DNA of 64,000 nucleotides. It comes from Gossypium raimondii (lineage: Eukaryota > Streptophyta > Magnoliopsida > Malvales > Malvaceae). How positions within the stretch are numbered: the stretch's first letter is position 1; the number at the start of each line of letters is the position of its first letter. Under the pieces are notes generated by a model, which was given only the letters and a program-made list of their open reading frames with translations, had not been told where the DNA came from and searched no databases. The translations under genes were made by a program, and so were the position numbers. Positions 30,881 through 42,907 of the stretch are shown piece by piece. Where the stretch lies: positions 62,001 to 126,000 of the forward strand of contig NC_068567.1 of NCBI RefSeq assembly GCF_025698545.1. Direction: 5' to 3'.

Positions 30881-31844
30881 AAATGTCACCTACTTGTATA
30901 CTTGTTTGGTGTGGCTTTTGTAGCATGACCCCCTGTCAAAAGTGACAAATTTGCTTGTTAAAACAAGGGTGGTTTTACTTAATTGTACCTAATGTGTAAG
31001 TTGTCTGTAGTCTGTGTTGATTATGTGTTGATTATGCTATTCAACTGAAGCTTGTATCACTTTTTTTTTGTTTTATCCTTTGCCACTGGAATTTCCTGTC
31101 GGAAAGTTGTCTTCAGCATAAAAGCATGCAGTTTCAGACTTGTAAGTAGATGCTTTTTAGCTGTGAATAATTTTGATGAAGATGGTAGACAATGGAAAAT
31201 GTTGACAGCAACTCTGAAAATGAACAGTGTACCAACTTGCGATGATGCCAATGAGTTCACCCCCTTTTTTGTTTGTTTGAATAAACCGTTGCCTCTTATT
31301 CTCGTATCTGTCTATATTTCTCTAAACGTACTAGTTTAGTATCATACAACTGCTTTGTGCCTACAGAGCATGTTATAAGATTGAAGAAGCAAAAAGAAAG
31401 GTGAAACTCTACAGTGAAAATGAGCAGTAATATGACAAACGAGTTTTAAAGCATTGGGGAAAATGGGGAGGAGTGCATTTCCAAGTGATGTGATGACAGG
31501 CGCAAACTAGTTTGGATCTTTAACCAAGCATTGGTGGGTGGATTGTGGAGCATTGGTTTTACGTTTTTAACCGTGTCAAATGTTGTAGGTAAAGCCACAA
31601 AAATACCTTCAAACCCAAAACCCCATCAATAATAATAAGCCTGTATGATTGGTTAAGTCTGAAATACAAATGACAAATAAATAAATCATCCATACGTATG
31701 TTTGACCCACTTTTCCTAACAAATCTCCTTCTCCTTCCCTATCCACCACACGAATTTTATTAGGGAAAAAGTGTTTTTATCACTCCCTCACTCTCCTCCG
31801 TCCTCTTTGTCTTCCTCTTTATGCATGAGCGCTGTGAACAAAAT
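30881..31844. other. Intergenic: PBL8 3' UTR and upstream of the cysteine-rich gene
   Basis: The first few hundred bases are likely PBL8 3' UTR. No further exon is recognised; overlapping open frames at 31052-31339 on both strands have no family likeness. Confidence 0.45.
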
Positions 31845-32270
31845 ATGGACAGCTGGGCCACTGATCTTCGTATCCTTAAACTATCAATTCTAGTCCTCTT
31901 CACCGCTTGTCTAGGTATGCATGCTGCCTCTCTTAAATCTTAATTAACGTAATCGGGTCAATTAATTGATGATGACATAGTTGCAGTTAAGGCTTCCGCA
32001 ACAGCATCTAGGAGTAATGGAGAGTATAAACCCGTAGGGCCAACTGAGTATCGCCTTCTTCAACCTGATTTAGGCAAGGATGATGGTGCACGGCGAAGGC
32101 TTGCCCCTTTCCAGCTGTGCTTGCTGTGCAAGTGTTGCAGCGCCACCGCTGCCTCCACCTGTACTTCAATGCCTTGCTGCTTTGGCATCGATTGCCAGCT
32201 TCCCAACAAGCCCTTTGGCGTTTGTGCTTTTGTACCCAAGACTTGCAACTGTAATTCCTGTGCTGCCTAA
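31845..32270 (+). CDS. Small secreted cysteine-rich protein (DUF7866-like)
   Basis: Two exons, 31845-31914 and 31987-32270, with a 72-base GT-AG intron; 117 residues. Exon 1 encodes MDSWATDLRILKLSILVLF and continues TACL, a typical signal peptide, with cleavage expected near VKAS. An upstream in-frame ATG at 31821 would add eight residues (MHERCEQN) before the signal; I prefer the inner one because it gives a cleaner signal. The mature part has a dibasic-rich GARRRLAPFQ stretch followed by twelve cysteines: CLLCKCC, TCTSMPCC, GIDC, VCAF and TCNCNSC. The PCCFGIDCQLPNKPFGVCAF core is strongly conserved in a plant family of unknown function that I recall as DUF7866. The ARRR site could be a processing site. 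Location is probably extracellular; function is unknown. Confidence 0.82.
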
Positions 32271-33924
32271 TGCCTACCCCTCTTCCACAATACTCAATTC
32301 CTTCACTACTTACCTGCTTTAATTCTATTGTTGTCAACTGTGTATTAGTTGTACCAATGATGATGTAAAGAAACAAACATCACCAGCATCTGCTCATTAG
32401 AAGCTGATTTTATTGGATCTTTTCACACAAAGTAATTCTAGTGGAGGATGGTTATGATCAAATTTTTTTTTGTTTGTGTTTTCTGTGGACAATGCAAGTT
32501 GAGTTTTTGCCCTATTTTAGATGGTACATGGACTATTGCTGTGTTTGTATGGAGTTAGAGGAGCAATTGCAAAAGCAAACCTACCTTTTAATGGTTAGTT
32601 CCAATTCAACAGCCAACATCCCACTTCAATCACAACAATTGATCCTAAATGCACCAACATCAATATCTTCACCCACTATTATAAATCTCTAAAAATTTCA
32701 AATTCCCAAATAAAACGACATTTTATAAAGCTAGACCCTTATGATTTACAAAAATTAATGTTTTTCAAAGTTCATAGTAACCATATCTAATAATGTCATA
32801 TAAATTTCTTTCCTTTATCACTACATCCAAGCCTTACTTTCCCTTTTCCAATTAGTAACAACAAACTACCTTAATTAGGAACCAAAAACTAAAGTCGCTA
32901 TCCATCTTTTCTATATCTACACACCTCCGTATATTTATTACCATTAATATAAAGTCCATATGATTATGGTTTATTGAGTTGTAAACTCTATTGTCTACTA
33001 GTTATGTATTAACAGGATCAACTGCAAATTAATGTTAAATTTAAGAACTTATATTGATATACTATAACATTATAAGCTCTGAATGAATCTTACGATAATA
33101 CATTCCTACCTCTATCAGAAAATATCAATTTCAATTTCAACTTAACTTATGATATTGATAATTATTAAATTATTTAATATTATTATTTTAAAAAAAGGAA
33201 AAAGTATTTTACCTTCAAATGCATAGTACTTAGCAAATATACGGATGACATGTCACAACTCACGACACAAATTAAAAGATATATATATAAAGAAAACAAA
33301 TAAAATAAATAAAGTTGACTAAATTTTTTCCCATTCTTTTTTATCTCTCGCTCGCTGCCTGCCTGCCTGCCTGCCCTCGCGCGAGCGAGAAAGGTAAAAG
33401 GAAAAAGGAAGGGAGAAAAAAAGACAGGAACTAAACAAACAAAATAAAACAATTGGAAGAGAAAGGAAAGGAAAGAAATCTCTGAATTTTTCTCTCCTCT
33501 CTGCATTTCTTTTATTAACAATCGGAACAGTCTTCGATCATCCCCGCTATACGCCGGTTTTTCTCCCAATCCGCTTCTGATTCAGTCAAATCGCTTCGCT
33601 TCCTACTTTCTTTACTTGTTTTACTCTTCTGACTCCGACCATAGGGTTAAGGTATTTTCCTTCTTTTCATTTCGGATGATTTTAATTTTATTTATTTATT
33701 TATTTTTCGACGCGGAATTTCGCCTTCGAAGGTAAGCCGATTTGTATGTATATCTTTTTCTTTTTTCAATGTAATTAAGATTGTGTGTTGTCGTTTGTTT
33801 AGGTTTCCTTGGTATACCGCGAAAGAAAAAAAATTAAAAAAAAAGTGAAATTCTGATTTAGATCATGAAATTATGATTTAGGGTTAGGGCAACAGGTTCA
33901 TCATCGGCATCATCATCGGCGCAA
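32271..33924. other. Intergenic and 5' leader of the membrane RING gene
   Basis: AT-rich to about 33300, then a GC-richer leader. A likely 5' UTR exon ends near 33651 at AAG|GTATTT, and an acceptor lies just before 33890, so the leader seems to contain an intron. No other gene was seen. Confidence 0.45.
33347..33389. repeat. (TGCC)n tract enclosed by a 9-bp inverted repeat
   Basis: CTCGCTCGC at 33347-33355 is the exact reverse complement of GCGAGCGAG at 33381-33389, with TGCC repeats between and a CTCGCGCGAG palindrome at 33376-33385. It lies about 540 bases upstream of the RING gene start codon, in the promoter or leader. Confidence 0.8.
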
Positions 33925-36900
33925 ATGGATGCTTCAGGTACGGATTCAGATGCTTACGGAGGTGCCTCTTCTAATTCAAGGAGACACAGAATACTATCGG
34001 CTTCGAATATAATCCAAGCGCCTCTTTCAGCCTTGTTAGAATACTCAGGTCTTCTTCGTACATCACGTTCTATCCACCAAGAATCCGACCCTCTTATCCC
34101 TAATCCGAACCTAGAAAATTCCACTTCTGCCCTTGCCAACAATGGACATGTTGCTATTAGGATAATTGGGACGGGAGACAACCATGAGAGCGAGAGAGAT
34201 GCATCTGGTATGGTAGCGGGCCAACTCAGGGAAGTTACTCCTCAGAACGAGGTGTTTCTGGGGTTGGGAACATCTGATGGTCAAGGAGGAAATTCCAGAA
34301 GCAGCGAGCTAGGGGTGGCTGCTGGAGAAGGAGAAGGTGTTTCCCACTCCTCGTCCAATGGGAGTGTTAGTGCTGATGCAGAAGCTGGGGATGGAGGTGG
34401 GGGTGGGTCTGGAGTTAATAATAGCAGAGATTCCTCCTACCAAAGATATGACATTCAGCAGGCTGCTAGGTGGATTGAGCAAGTTCTGCCCTTTTCTTTA
34501 CTTCTCTTGGTTGTTTTTATCCGGCAACATTTGCAAGGTGACTCCTCTCATTTTCTTGCTTTTCAATTTGCTCCTAGCAGTAGAATTTCAACCCTTTGTT
34601 TTAGTATAGCTGTTAAATATAGCACCAGCATATAGATAATTTTAATCTTTAATATTCAGAATATACTGTGGTTGGTGTCCTTATGCATTTTGCAAATATT
34701 AGCTGGAGTTGGGCTTTAACTATTATTGAGAATTTAAGTGCATGGTAGCTTTTTTCCCCCTCTTCTATGCTTCTTTACACCAAGTATCTACTGGTATATA
34801 AATGCGACAGTACTTGCATGAAGAAAGTTCCTTTAGAGGAATAGTTGATGAACACTGGTTTCACTTTTAGAAGCTTATTAGTGTTGTTCACCTAGTCTTG
34901 AATTGCTTTAGTTCATAAAGCTTTTATTGTATTGTTTGGCATGCCTAAGTGGAACATAAATCAACAAAATCACCTCAGACTGTTCAAGCAGGTTGCCTTT
35001 GATTTATTGGTCACCTTAAATTATAAACGGTGGAAGGTATGTGGAAAGCATCCACTGATTTAATTTTTTTTTTGAGTTCCTAATAAATTTTTGTTAGTTA
35101 TACCTTTAGTATTAAGAAAGAACAATACCAACTCACTTTGGAAGAATAAAAAGATGGGTAATTTAGTCTATGCTTGATCTTTTTTTGAAAATGGGAGTGA
35201 AGGAAAAATTGAGCCAGTGGTATGATGATAACTTGTTATCATAGATACGTGAATCTTGATAACATTTTAGAATTAATGTCTTTATACTGGTGAGCATTTA
35301 TTGGTTTAAACCGATTTAACTTATCATGTTTGGTTAGTTTGGTTCAGTTTATTCGGTTTTGAAAACTGGTTTATTCTGTTAGTTAGGTTGGCTATTTGTT
35401 TTCAAATTCGATAATTGAATAGATTGAATTAACGAACCATTTTATTTTCTGAATAGTTAAAACCAATTAAACCGACAAAACCAATTGACTTAAGTTGTTT
35501 TTTTTTTTTGGTTAATCAATTTAATTTAATTGGTAGGTCAGTTTTATAAGTTAATTTGGTTTAATTGGTTTTCAAAAAGAACTGACCTAATGCTCATTCC
35601 TATATCTTTATCGTTGAAGTGCTTTTTTTATGCCTTTTAGCTTGAGCAATTTAAGGATCCAAACCTATAGAGAGTACTTTCTTCCTTATATGGTACACAT
35701 TCTGATAATCATGTTTCTAGCTTGCAACTGCCTAATTACTAAGTTGATAGGCTACCTGATGTCTTTGGGAGGAACTAAGATTTGGGCTTTATGGCTCCTG
35801 CAAGGTTAAAATGAACATTTTCAGAGTCGCATCTCTTCTCAAACTGAAGTACTATTCATTTCAAGTTAATAACGTTTGCCTTCTGCAAAGATTTGCAGGT
35901 TTCTTTGTTACAATTTGGATTGCTGCTGTAATGTTCAAGTCTAATGACATTTTACGGAAACAAACCGCTTTGAAGGTGATATATTATCTTCATTTGTCAG
36001 TCCTATGTTTTATCCGAAACCAATATTTAAAAGGTTTTGTTCTACCATCTTTAGTAGAAAAATTAAGTATGCCTTCTGTTTGTGGCTGCAGGGGGAGAGA
36101 AAGATCTCTGTTCTGACTGGAATCTGTGTTGCTTTCACGCTCCATGTTATCGCTGTATATTGGTGGTATTGGAATGATGATCTTTTGTATCCATTGGTGA
36201 TGCTTCCCCCAAAATATATTCCACCTTTCTGGCATGCTATTTTTATTATCATGGTTAATGGTGGGTTGTTTTCCACAAATATATTTATCAATTGAAATGC
36301 AATCATATTGTCTTGTTCTACTGAAGAAACAATTTATGGATACTGTTTGACAGCCCTGTGTTTAAACAATGTCTATTGCAAGTTCACTTTTCCCGTGTAG
36401 ATAAGTGTACAATACAGTTTCAATCTCTTTTTCTTCTGTTAAAATAAGTGGCCGAAGTAAAAATAATATGTTTTCATTCATTAAAACAGATGGTTTTTTG
36501 AAATTTCTTTTATAGGAGTGTACCCATATAAATTTGTTGATTGGGTTAGTGAACTTCTGCTAACATCACGTTCTAAATTCAGCACTTTTGGGGATATCAT
36601 CTTCATCTAAATGAGTGATAGTTTATACTCTAACCAGCATAATTTGAAACCTTTCGTCTGCATGCATGCAAATGCTACACCACTCTTTCCCTTGTCCTTT
36701 TGTTAAAGATGTTTGTTTCCCCATTTCTATTGTGGATTATTTTACCTTATTTGTTGATATTATGTCATGATTCTGGCTTCTTTCAGATACTTTAGTTCGG
36801 CAGGAAGCAATGGTTTTAAAGTGCTTTCTGTTAATGTATTACAAGAACAGCAGAGGCAGAAATTACAGGAAGCAGGTTAGCTCTATTTTTTTAGTGGACT

Positions 36901-38756
36901 GTATATAATATTTATAAATAGCACGTGCATGCATGTCTCTATGTATGTTTATGCATGAGATGTTGAATACTGAATTTTGGTGAGGTCAAAGAACAAGTAT
37001 GGAAGAACAATGATGCTAGACATAGAAAGAGAAATTGATTAAGAACAGGTTGTAATATGGTCCAACTTAGTAGTTAGGCAGTCTTCATTGACTGAGAATT
37101 CCTCTTTTGTCTTAATTTTATTATTAACCTTTGATTTTGGAAGAAAAAAGTATGCATTTCCTGATCTGGAATTGATTTTGCATGATTGTGTTGTTAATTA
37201 TGGTTGTTATATTGTGAAATTGTTTTTTCTTCTTTTGTGAAAAGAGCTTCTATATGACGATCTCTTCCGTGTTCTAATCTTGTCTCGTTTTTTTTTCCTG
37301 GTTTGTAAGAATATCATGCCACATCATATTGAATGTAGCTTTCTGCTATGGTACCAGTGCTCAATTATGTTCTGGCTACCATCACATGATTGGAAAATCT
37401 CATTCTCCTTAATAGCAGCAAAGAACAGACTTGTTGCTTTGTCATAACTGCAATTTTGAACATGCATACTTAGATGCATGCCTATGCATATAACTTATTC
37501 TACTTCAAGCTGACTTAAGAAATGCATATTACCAGGGTCAAATGCTGACATTGGTTGAGTACATGATGCTACTTTACCGTGCTTTACTGCCAACTCCAGT
37601 TTGGTACCGTTTCTTCTTAAACAAAGACTATGGAAGCCTCTTTTCATCACTAATGACAGGGTTGTACTTAACCTTCAAGCTGACTTCTGTTGTTGAGAAG
37701 GTTTCTTTTTCTATTAATATAAATTTGTTTTGAGTACTTTTGGGGAAGTCATTAGAAATTTACTTTTCATGTGAAAGATGGGTTTCTGGCCTAGTCTATA
37801 ATTTCTCTCTTTCTAAGTTTTTTCCCCCTTTCATGGCTGTCAACTTTCAGGTGCAATCCTTCTTTGCTGCATTGAAGGCATTATCTCGTAAAGAGGTACA
37901 TTATGGTGCTTATGCAACATCGGAGCAGGTAGTCTGGATTTCTTTTTGGGGGTTTTGTGAACTGAATATTACATTTATATATAGATAGGTTTGAGGTGCC
38001 TATTTGCTTGCAAGCTAACAGCTAGTCACCAAAAGAAATGTTCTTATGTGTATTTATTGCATATGAGGAACTCGAGAACATTATGTTTAGAGAAGGGAGA
38101 AATAACTAACCTTATAATGTGTCTTTCACATGCACAACTGGTCCGTTGTTTCTTATTCTACCACTCTTTTTTTCTCTACATATATGAAGGGTTCTGGAGT
38201 TCTCATTTGCTAAATGTTGGTTAGCTTACCAAGAGGGGATTTGCTTTGAATGGTTGAAAGGATAATGTACCTAGGTTGTTATTGGCCGGTGTTCCTTAGC
38301 TGTGTAACTCATCTGGGTTGAGATTTTAAAGATGTAGCAAGGCTGTTATTTGCAATGAGTGTTTCATTTTTTTAGAGCGATTGCTAATTTTTAAGAAAGG
38401 AATGTTTGGTTTTTTAAACTAGACACTTTTTTATGATGTTAGGTGAATGCTGCTGGGGACCTGTGTGCCATCTGCCAAGAGAAGATGCATGCTCCTATAC
38501 TACTACGTTGTAAACACATCTTTTGTGAAGATTGTGTGTCTGAGTGGTTAGTTTATTGGCTTTAATCTCCCATAGATTGTGATTGCTGTTTGCATTTGTT
38601 TATTTGGTTTAAGTTTGGTGATGATAATGAAGCCCACTTGTGTTGTCCAGGTTTGAGAGGGAAAGAACTTGTCCTTTGTGTAGGGCGTTGGTTAAACCTG
38701 CAGATCTGAGATCATATGGTGATGGATCTACTAGTTTGTTTTTTCAGATATTCTAA
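33925..38756 (+). CDS. RING finger and transmembrane protein, probable E3 ubiquitin ligase (RNFT-like)
   Basis: Eight exons: 33925-34537, 35899-35975, 36092-36260, 36787-36875, 37536-37700, 37851-37928, 38443-38546 and 38651-38756, giving 466 residues. The N-terminal ~175 residues are Ser/Gly/Asn rich and hydrophilic. Then come several membrane segments: [57 protein letters not shown] and a stretch around [15 protein letters not shown]3HC4 RING closes the protein (about 405-443): [20 protein letters not shown] then CEDC and CPLC. All eight zinc ligands are present. The plan matches RNFT1/2-type ER membrane ligases and, from memory, Arabidopsis At5g01960. Substrates are unknown. Intron 1 (1.36 kb) carries a MITE-like repeat. 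Confidence 0.9.
35285..35607. repeat. MITE-like repeat in intron 1 of the membrane RING gene
   Basis: Starts near GGTGAGCATTTATTGGTTT and ends near the inverse ATGCTCATTCC, with the interior made of variants of GGTTTAAACCGA / AACCAATTAAACC. This is a common plant terminal-inverted-repeat MITE type (TGAGCATT ends). No transposase. Confidence 0.6.
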
Positions 38757-39683
38757 TATCATTGCTAAGATACGATCAGAATCAGAATCAGAATCAGGGA
38801 AGCTTTACTGCTTGGATGTTCCTAAAATGTATCCAGAGCAGCCCTATCCTGAACCTCATCATCATCATCATCATCCTCTAGAGGGGTAAATTGGATTGTT
38901 TGGTTTTGCCATGTCTTGTCAATGTGAATTTAACTACGAAGTTGAAACCAAAACAACTGATTTGGAAAGAAGTAAAAAAAAAAAAATTGGACGTCTTCTG
39001 TTCCTTTTGTATGTTGTAATGTGAAAGGGTTGAATTTGAATTGAATGTATCTATCTAATGGGCCCTCTAAGCAACACGTAGAGTTGGTCTTATCAGTATA
39101 TGTTACGGTTCTATTGGCGTAAATGCAAACCTCTTTTATTTTTTCTCCCTTTCTCTCTTAAAAAGAGTAAACCTTGTGATGGATCCTGGGTTTTAAGTTT
39201 TGTAGAGCTATTAGTCTTGCAAGCTGGTGTTGGAAATGGTCTTCAAGAACACGCAATCTGCCCTGCCAGAGGTAGAGCGGCAGCTACATCCTTTTTTCTT
39301 GCCCTAATATTTTGTTTGTCTACATGCCATTTTATCAGGTTATATAATAAACTCAATTCCTAATGATTGGCATCTGAATGGCTAAACTCATTGGATGTGA
39401 AATAAATGATTTTTTTTACGTAGCATTACATGTGTTCTAAATACCTGCATAAGCAAGTAAAAAGGTTTATCCGTCGAAAGCCATTACAATTTAAACTCGA
39501 ATGATGGAGAAGCATTTCTTATTTAGTCATGGACCAGAGGACCAAAAACGACTATGAACAAATTACATGTCAAAGAAAAAGGGAAAAATTCTGTAAAAAT
39601 GATATATAAACCATCTATATAAATACCAAGGTAAAGACTAAATCTAAGAGAAGTGAGTGGAGGAGGTGGTGTTGCATTGTCCA
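38757..39683. other. Convergent intergenic region
   Basis: Holds the 3' UTR of the membrane RING gene, including a short (ATC)n run at 38856-38875, and the 3' side of the coiled-coil gene. The open frame at 39100-39363 has no family likeness. Confidence 0.45.
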
Positions 39684-41993
39684 TCAGTGGGTGGAAGTAG
39701 GTGGGACATTAGTTTTGGAGTTGGAGGCATGAGGCGGAGTAGTTCCTTTGCTTGCTTCCTCTGCTGGTTGGCTAAGGTGAGACGAGATTTCCTTTGTTAG
39801 TATTGGCTGTTGGCGGCATGGGCTGGGGCTGGGACTGGGGCTGCGAATTCGAGGCTGACTTAGATTCGGGCTGGGGCTGCGAATTCGATGCTGACTTAGA
39901 CTTGGGCTGGGGCTGCGAATTCGAGGCTGACTTGGACTGGGGCTGGGGCTGCGAATTCGAGGCTTACTTGGACTAGAAGAAGGGTCCAACACCTCCAACT
40001 CAGGTGTGTAATCACCGGAAAGCATTTTTGAGAGGGGGAAGTTGATGGGAGAACCAACCGGCGCAACTTCTTCAGCCCCCTCATCTAAGTACACAACATC
40101 CTGCATGCTCAGTTGATGATACTCTATTATTTCTCTTAGAAACCGGTTCTCTCTAGCATATATCGAATTCTCATGCGCCAATCGTCCCTTTTCTGCCAAC
40201 AATGTCTCCAGTTGCAGTCGAATCTGATTTTTTATCACATTTCCAACATTCAACATTTATATTGCTTCTACCAGTAGCCCAACACAAGAAATCCAACAAA
40301 AAGCAACATTGTTCTCATAATAGTAGAAAAAGGTATATAGTATGTACCAAGTCATCGTCTGCAGGATTATCCCCTTTCTCTCGACTCTCCCGAAGGAGTT
40401 TATTCTCCTCCTCCAGTTGAGCACATCGTTCCTTTGCAAAAGCCAAATCTGCTTTAACAGTTTTCAGCTCCCGAAGAAGAAGTTTTGCTTTAGCAGCTGT
40501 GGCCATTGCAACCTGCATGCGGAAGTAAAACAGAGCCAGGTCATGCATTTAACTGGACAGGACAGGATAGTTGAGTTCAACCGCACCCAATGCCATACAT
40601 GAAAACAAAATTATCATGATTAGAAATAACCAAAATTGTCATGAAAACAACCTAAATGAGGTTGCTTTATCATTGTTTCTTAAGCTGCAAAGTTCACAAT
40701 GCAGTAAAGCAGGGCAAGAAATTTGTGAATGGTTGAAAGAAACAAATTCAATGCTTTCACTATATGATTCAGTGACACAATTTTGCCCCTTACGTCTCGA
40801 GATGCCTTGAGTTGGTTATCATGGTTGGTTTGATTCTGGAGCTGCATTGGTGGCTGCACTGTGCTGTTGATACCAGTGAACTGATTTTGTGCCATGGGAC
40901 TGTTCCCCTTTCGCCTGATTTGAAGCTTGCGTGTTTCATGGATGATATCTTGCGTTTTACCTTCCACAATTGTTCGACCTTCCTGCAAAGAAAGACAAGA
41001 AATTGCGTTGAAGAATACGATGAATTACATTTCAACAAACCCTGGCAATAAGTTCCAATGACTGTTAACTGGTGTAAGTGTTGAAAACTTACTCCTATGA
41101 TCGATGAATCTTCAATTCATAGCTTACAGAACATATATAGACAGACAGATGGATATAAAATAGCGATGATTTGTCTACCAATTGAGATTGACAAAGCACA
41201 AGAAGAGCTACATACAAAGTAAAAAGGAAACAAGGCCTAGTCCAAAGTGCCAACTGCCAAGAGGTTCGCATCTTACCTCAAATGTCTTTTCAAATGAGTC
41301 ATCAATTTGATTAAGGGAAGTGTTGAGCCTATCCAAGCCCCTTCTTATTGCAGGATGGTCCATTCGTCTATAGCTCTCAGCTGATTGTTGCTTCTGCTAT
41401 TGACAAGGAACATAATCAATTCAATCATAAGAAAAATGGAGCACTTGAATTTGACGATGGATCAACAGAATGACTCGCCTGGGAAGCTGTTGAGGCATCC
41501 AACACTCTACCACGAGTTTCAGTGTCCTGCGATACATTATCATCGTCTAGAATAGCTTTGGCTTTCCGAGCAAGAACACCCCAGAAACCTTTAGAATCAT
41601 TTATTGAGTCTTCGTAGGCATTAAAGCCCTGCAATTCAAATAAAAATAACAATTCAATCATTTATTGGCTCGCAGCAAAATCGATCTCCTTTGAAGCGCT
41701 TATCTATTATGCCTATAATAATTTTAAAATACCTAATCACTTGCAACTTATATAGATATAATTTGACGTTGAATCATGAGAAAGAACTGACAAACCTTAG
41801 ATCTTGTAGGCTCGACATTAGAAAGAACAGGGGAGTTGGTATCGCGAGCAGCAGAGGAAGCATGAAGGGCCGGAGCGGCGAGAGAACCGGAGTCAAAGGG
41901 GGAGGAAGAGGAGGTGGCATCCGGTAAATGGTGGAGAATCTCTTCCTTGAACGTGGAGGATTTGCTCAGTCCCTGCCTTCTCCTGTACGCCAT
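39684..41993 (-). CDS. Plant coiled-coil protein of unknown function (MAYRRRQ start, Ser-Pro repeat tail)
   Basis: Six exons on the minus strand: 41993-41796, 41628-41479, 41393-41277, 40982-40794, 40512-40348 and 40223-39684; 452 residues, all junctions phase 0. The start [20 protein letters not shown] is basic. Exon 2 carries [14 protein letters not shown], exon 3 a helical [20 protein letters not shown]. Exons 5-6 form a clear coiled coil (about 222-320) with [20 protein letters not shown] and [19 protein letters not shown]. The tail has four near-identical 12-residue units [12 protein letters not shown], then a Ser/Thr/Pro end. Intron 2 must use a GC donor (CAG|GCGAGT) to stay in frame. 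Its neighbours suggest the counterpart of Arabidopsis At5g01970, from memory. No enzymatic domain was seen; a structural or trafficking role would be a guess. Confidence 0.82.
39820..39975 (-). repeat. 36-bp coding minisatellite (Arg-Ser-Pro repeat)
   Basis: About four 36-bp units containing GGGGCTGCGAATTCGAGGCT (plus strand) encode the 12-residue repeats in the tail of the coiled-coil protein. Units differ by a few bases, and the length is a multiple of three, so gain or loss of units keeps frame. Confidence 0.85.
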
Positions 41994-42907
41994 CTCCTTT
42001 TCTCTGTTTTTCCTTTATTAACATGGCACGACAATCTTGTACTCTTTCTTCGTCCTCTCCTTCTTCTTCTTTTCTTCTACTTTTTTCTGCAAATTGGCCT
42101 TCACGTAACAAACCTCCCTCCTTTTTTTAACCATCAAATATTTATTTATTTATTTATTTATTTATAATATAACATGTAATCAAAATATTTATTAATTATT
42201 CTTTTTTTTTTACAAAATGGAAAAGACAAGCATACTTAATGTAAACTAATAAATATGGTTGTGGCATTTCTAATTACAATCACAACTACAATATCAATAA
42301 ATATTAAATAATTAAAACTGTTTAAACTACCAACTTTCACAATTGATTATAAGAATATCATATGTATCTTTTCAATAAGAAAATTATAATTACGGACTTA
42401 AAAATAAGTAAATTAGTCTGTATATGTTGAATAATTAAAATTATATATATTTCTATTATTAAAATTGATTTCTATACATCATTTTGTATACATGGCACGC
42501 CATGTGTACATCAATCACGCTAATTTGTTCTTTACTTTAATGTATAGAGACTAATTTAAATATTTTTAAATAGAAATGACAAAATATAATTAATTTCTAT
42601 TATAGATAGGGTTCTCGATAGTACTTTTACTGAAAATTATACAAGTTTAAAAGAATTTTCATAAATGATGAATTTGTGATGGGGTGGAACAACTCACTTG
42701 ACAAACCTAATGAGTTGTAGACATGTAGTTTAACTTACACCATTAAGTTATATTATATTTAAAAAAAAAGATATCAATCTTAAATTTAATATAATCACAT
42801 GTTGATGGCTGATGGCTTCATTTATTTCCATGGACTCACCAAATGAGTAGAATTAAGATAACAATGCATTCCATGATCTCAGCAACAGCATCACTTGCAC
42901 TTCACTA
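41994..42907. other. Intergenic between coiled-coil gene promoter and bromodomain gene 3' end
   Basis: Contains the leader of the coiled-coil gene, an ATTT run at 42139-42165 and a MITE-like stretch (next entry). No gene was seen. Confidence 0.45.
42380..42630. repeat. Degenerate copy of the GGTAAAAGTA MITE family
   Basis: Right end reads GTTCTCGATAGTACTTTTAC, and inside are the family phrases AAATTAGTCTGTATATGTTG and TTTAATGTATAGAGACTAAT. The left end is worn. Confidence 0.45.

Noticed and set aside
33183-33569. Minus-strand 128-residue open frame
   Set aside because: Runs through the TGCC repeat and pyrimidine-rich leader; no family likeness.
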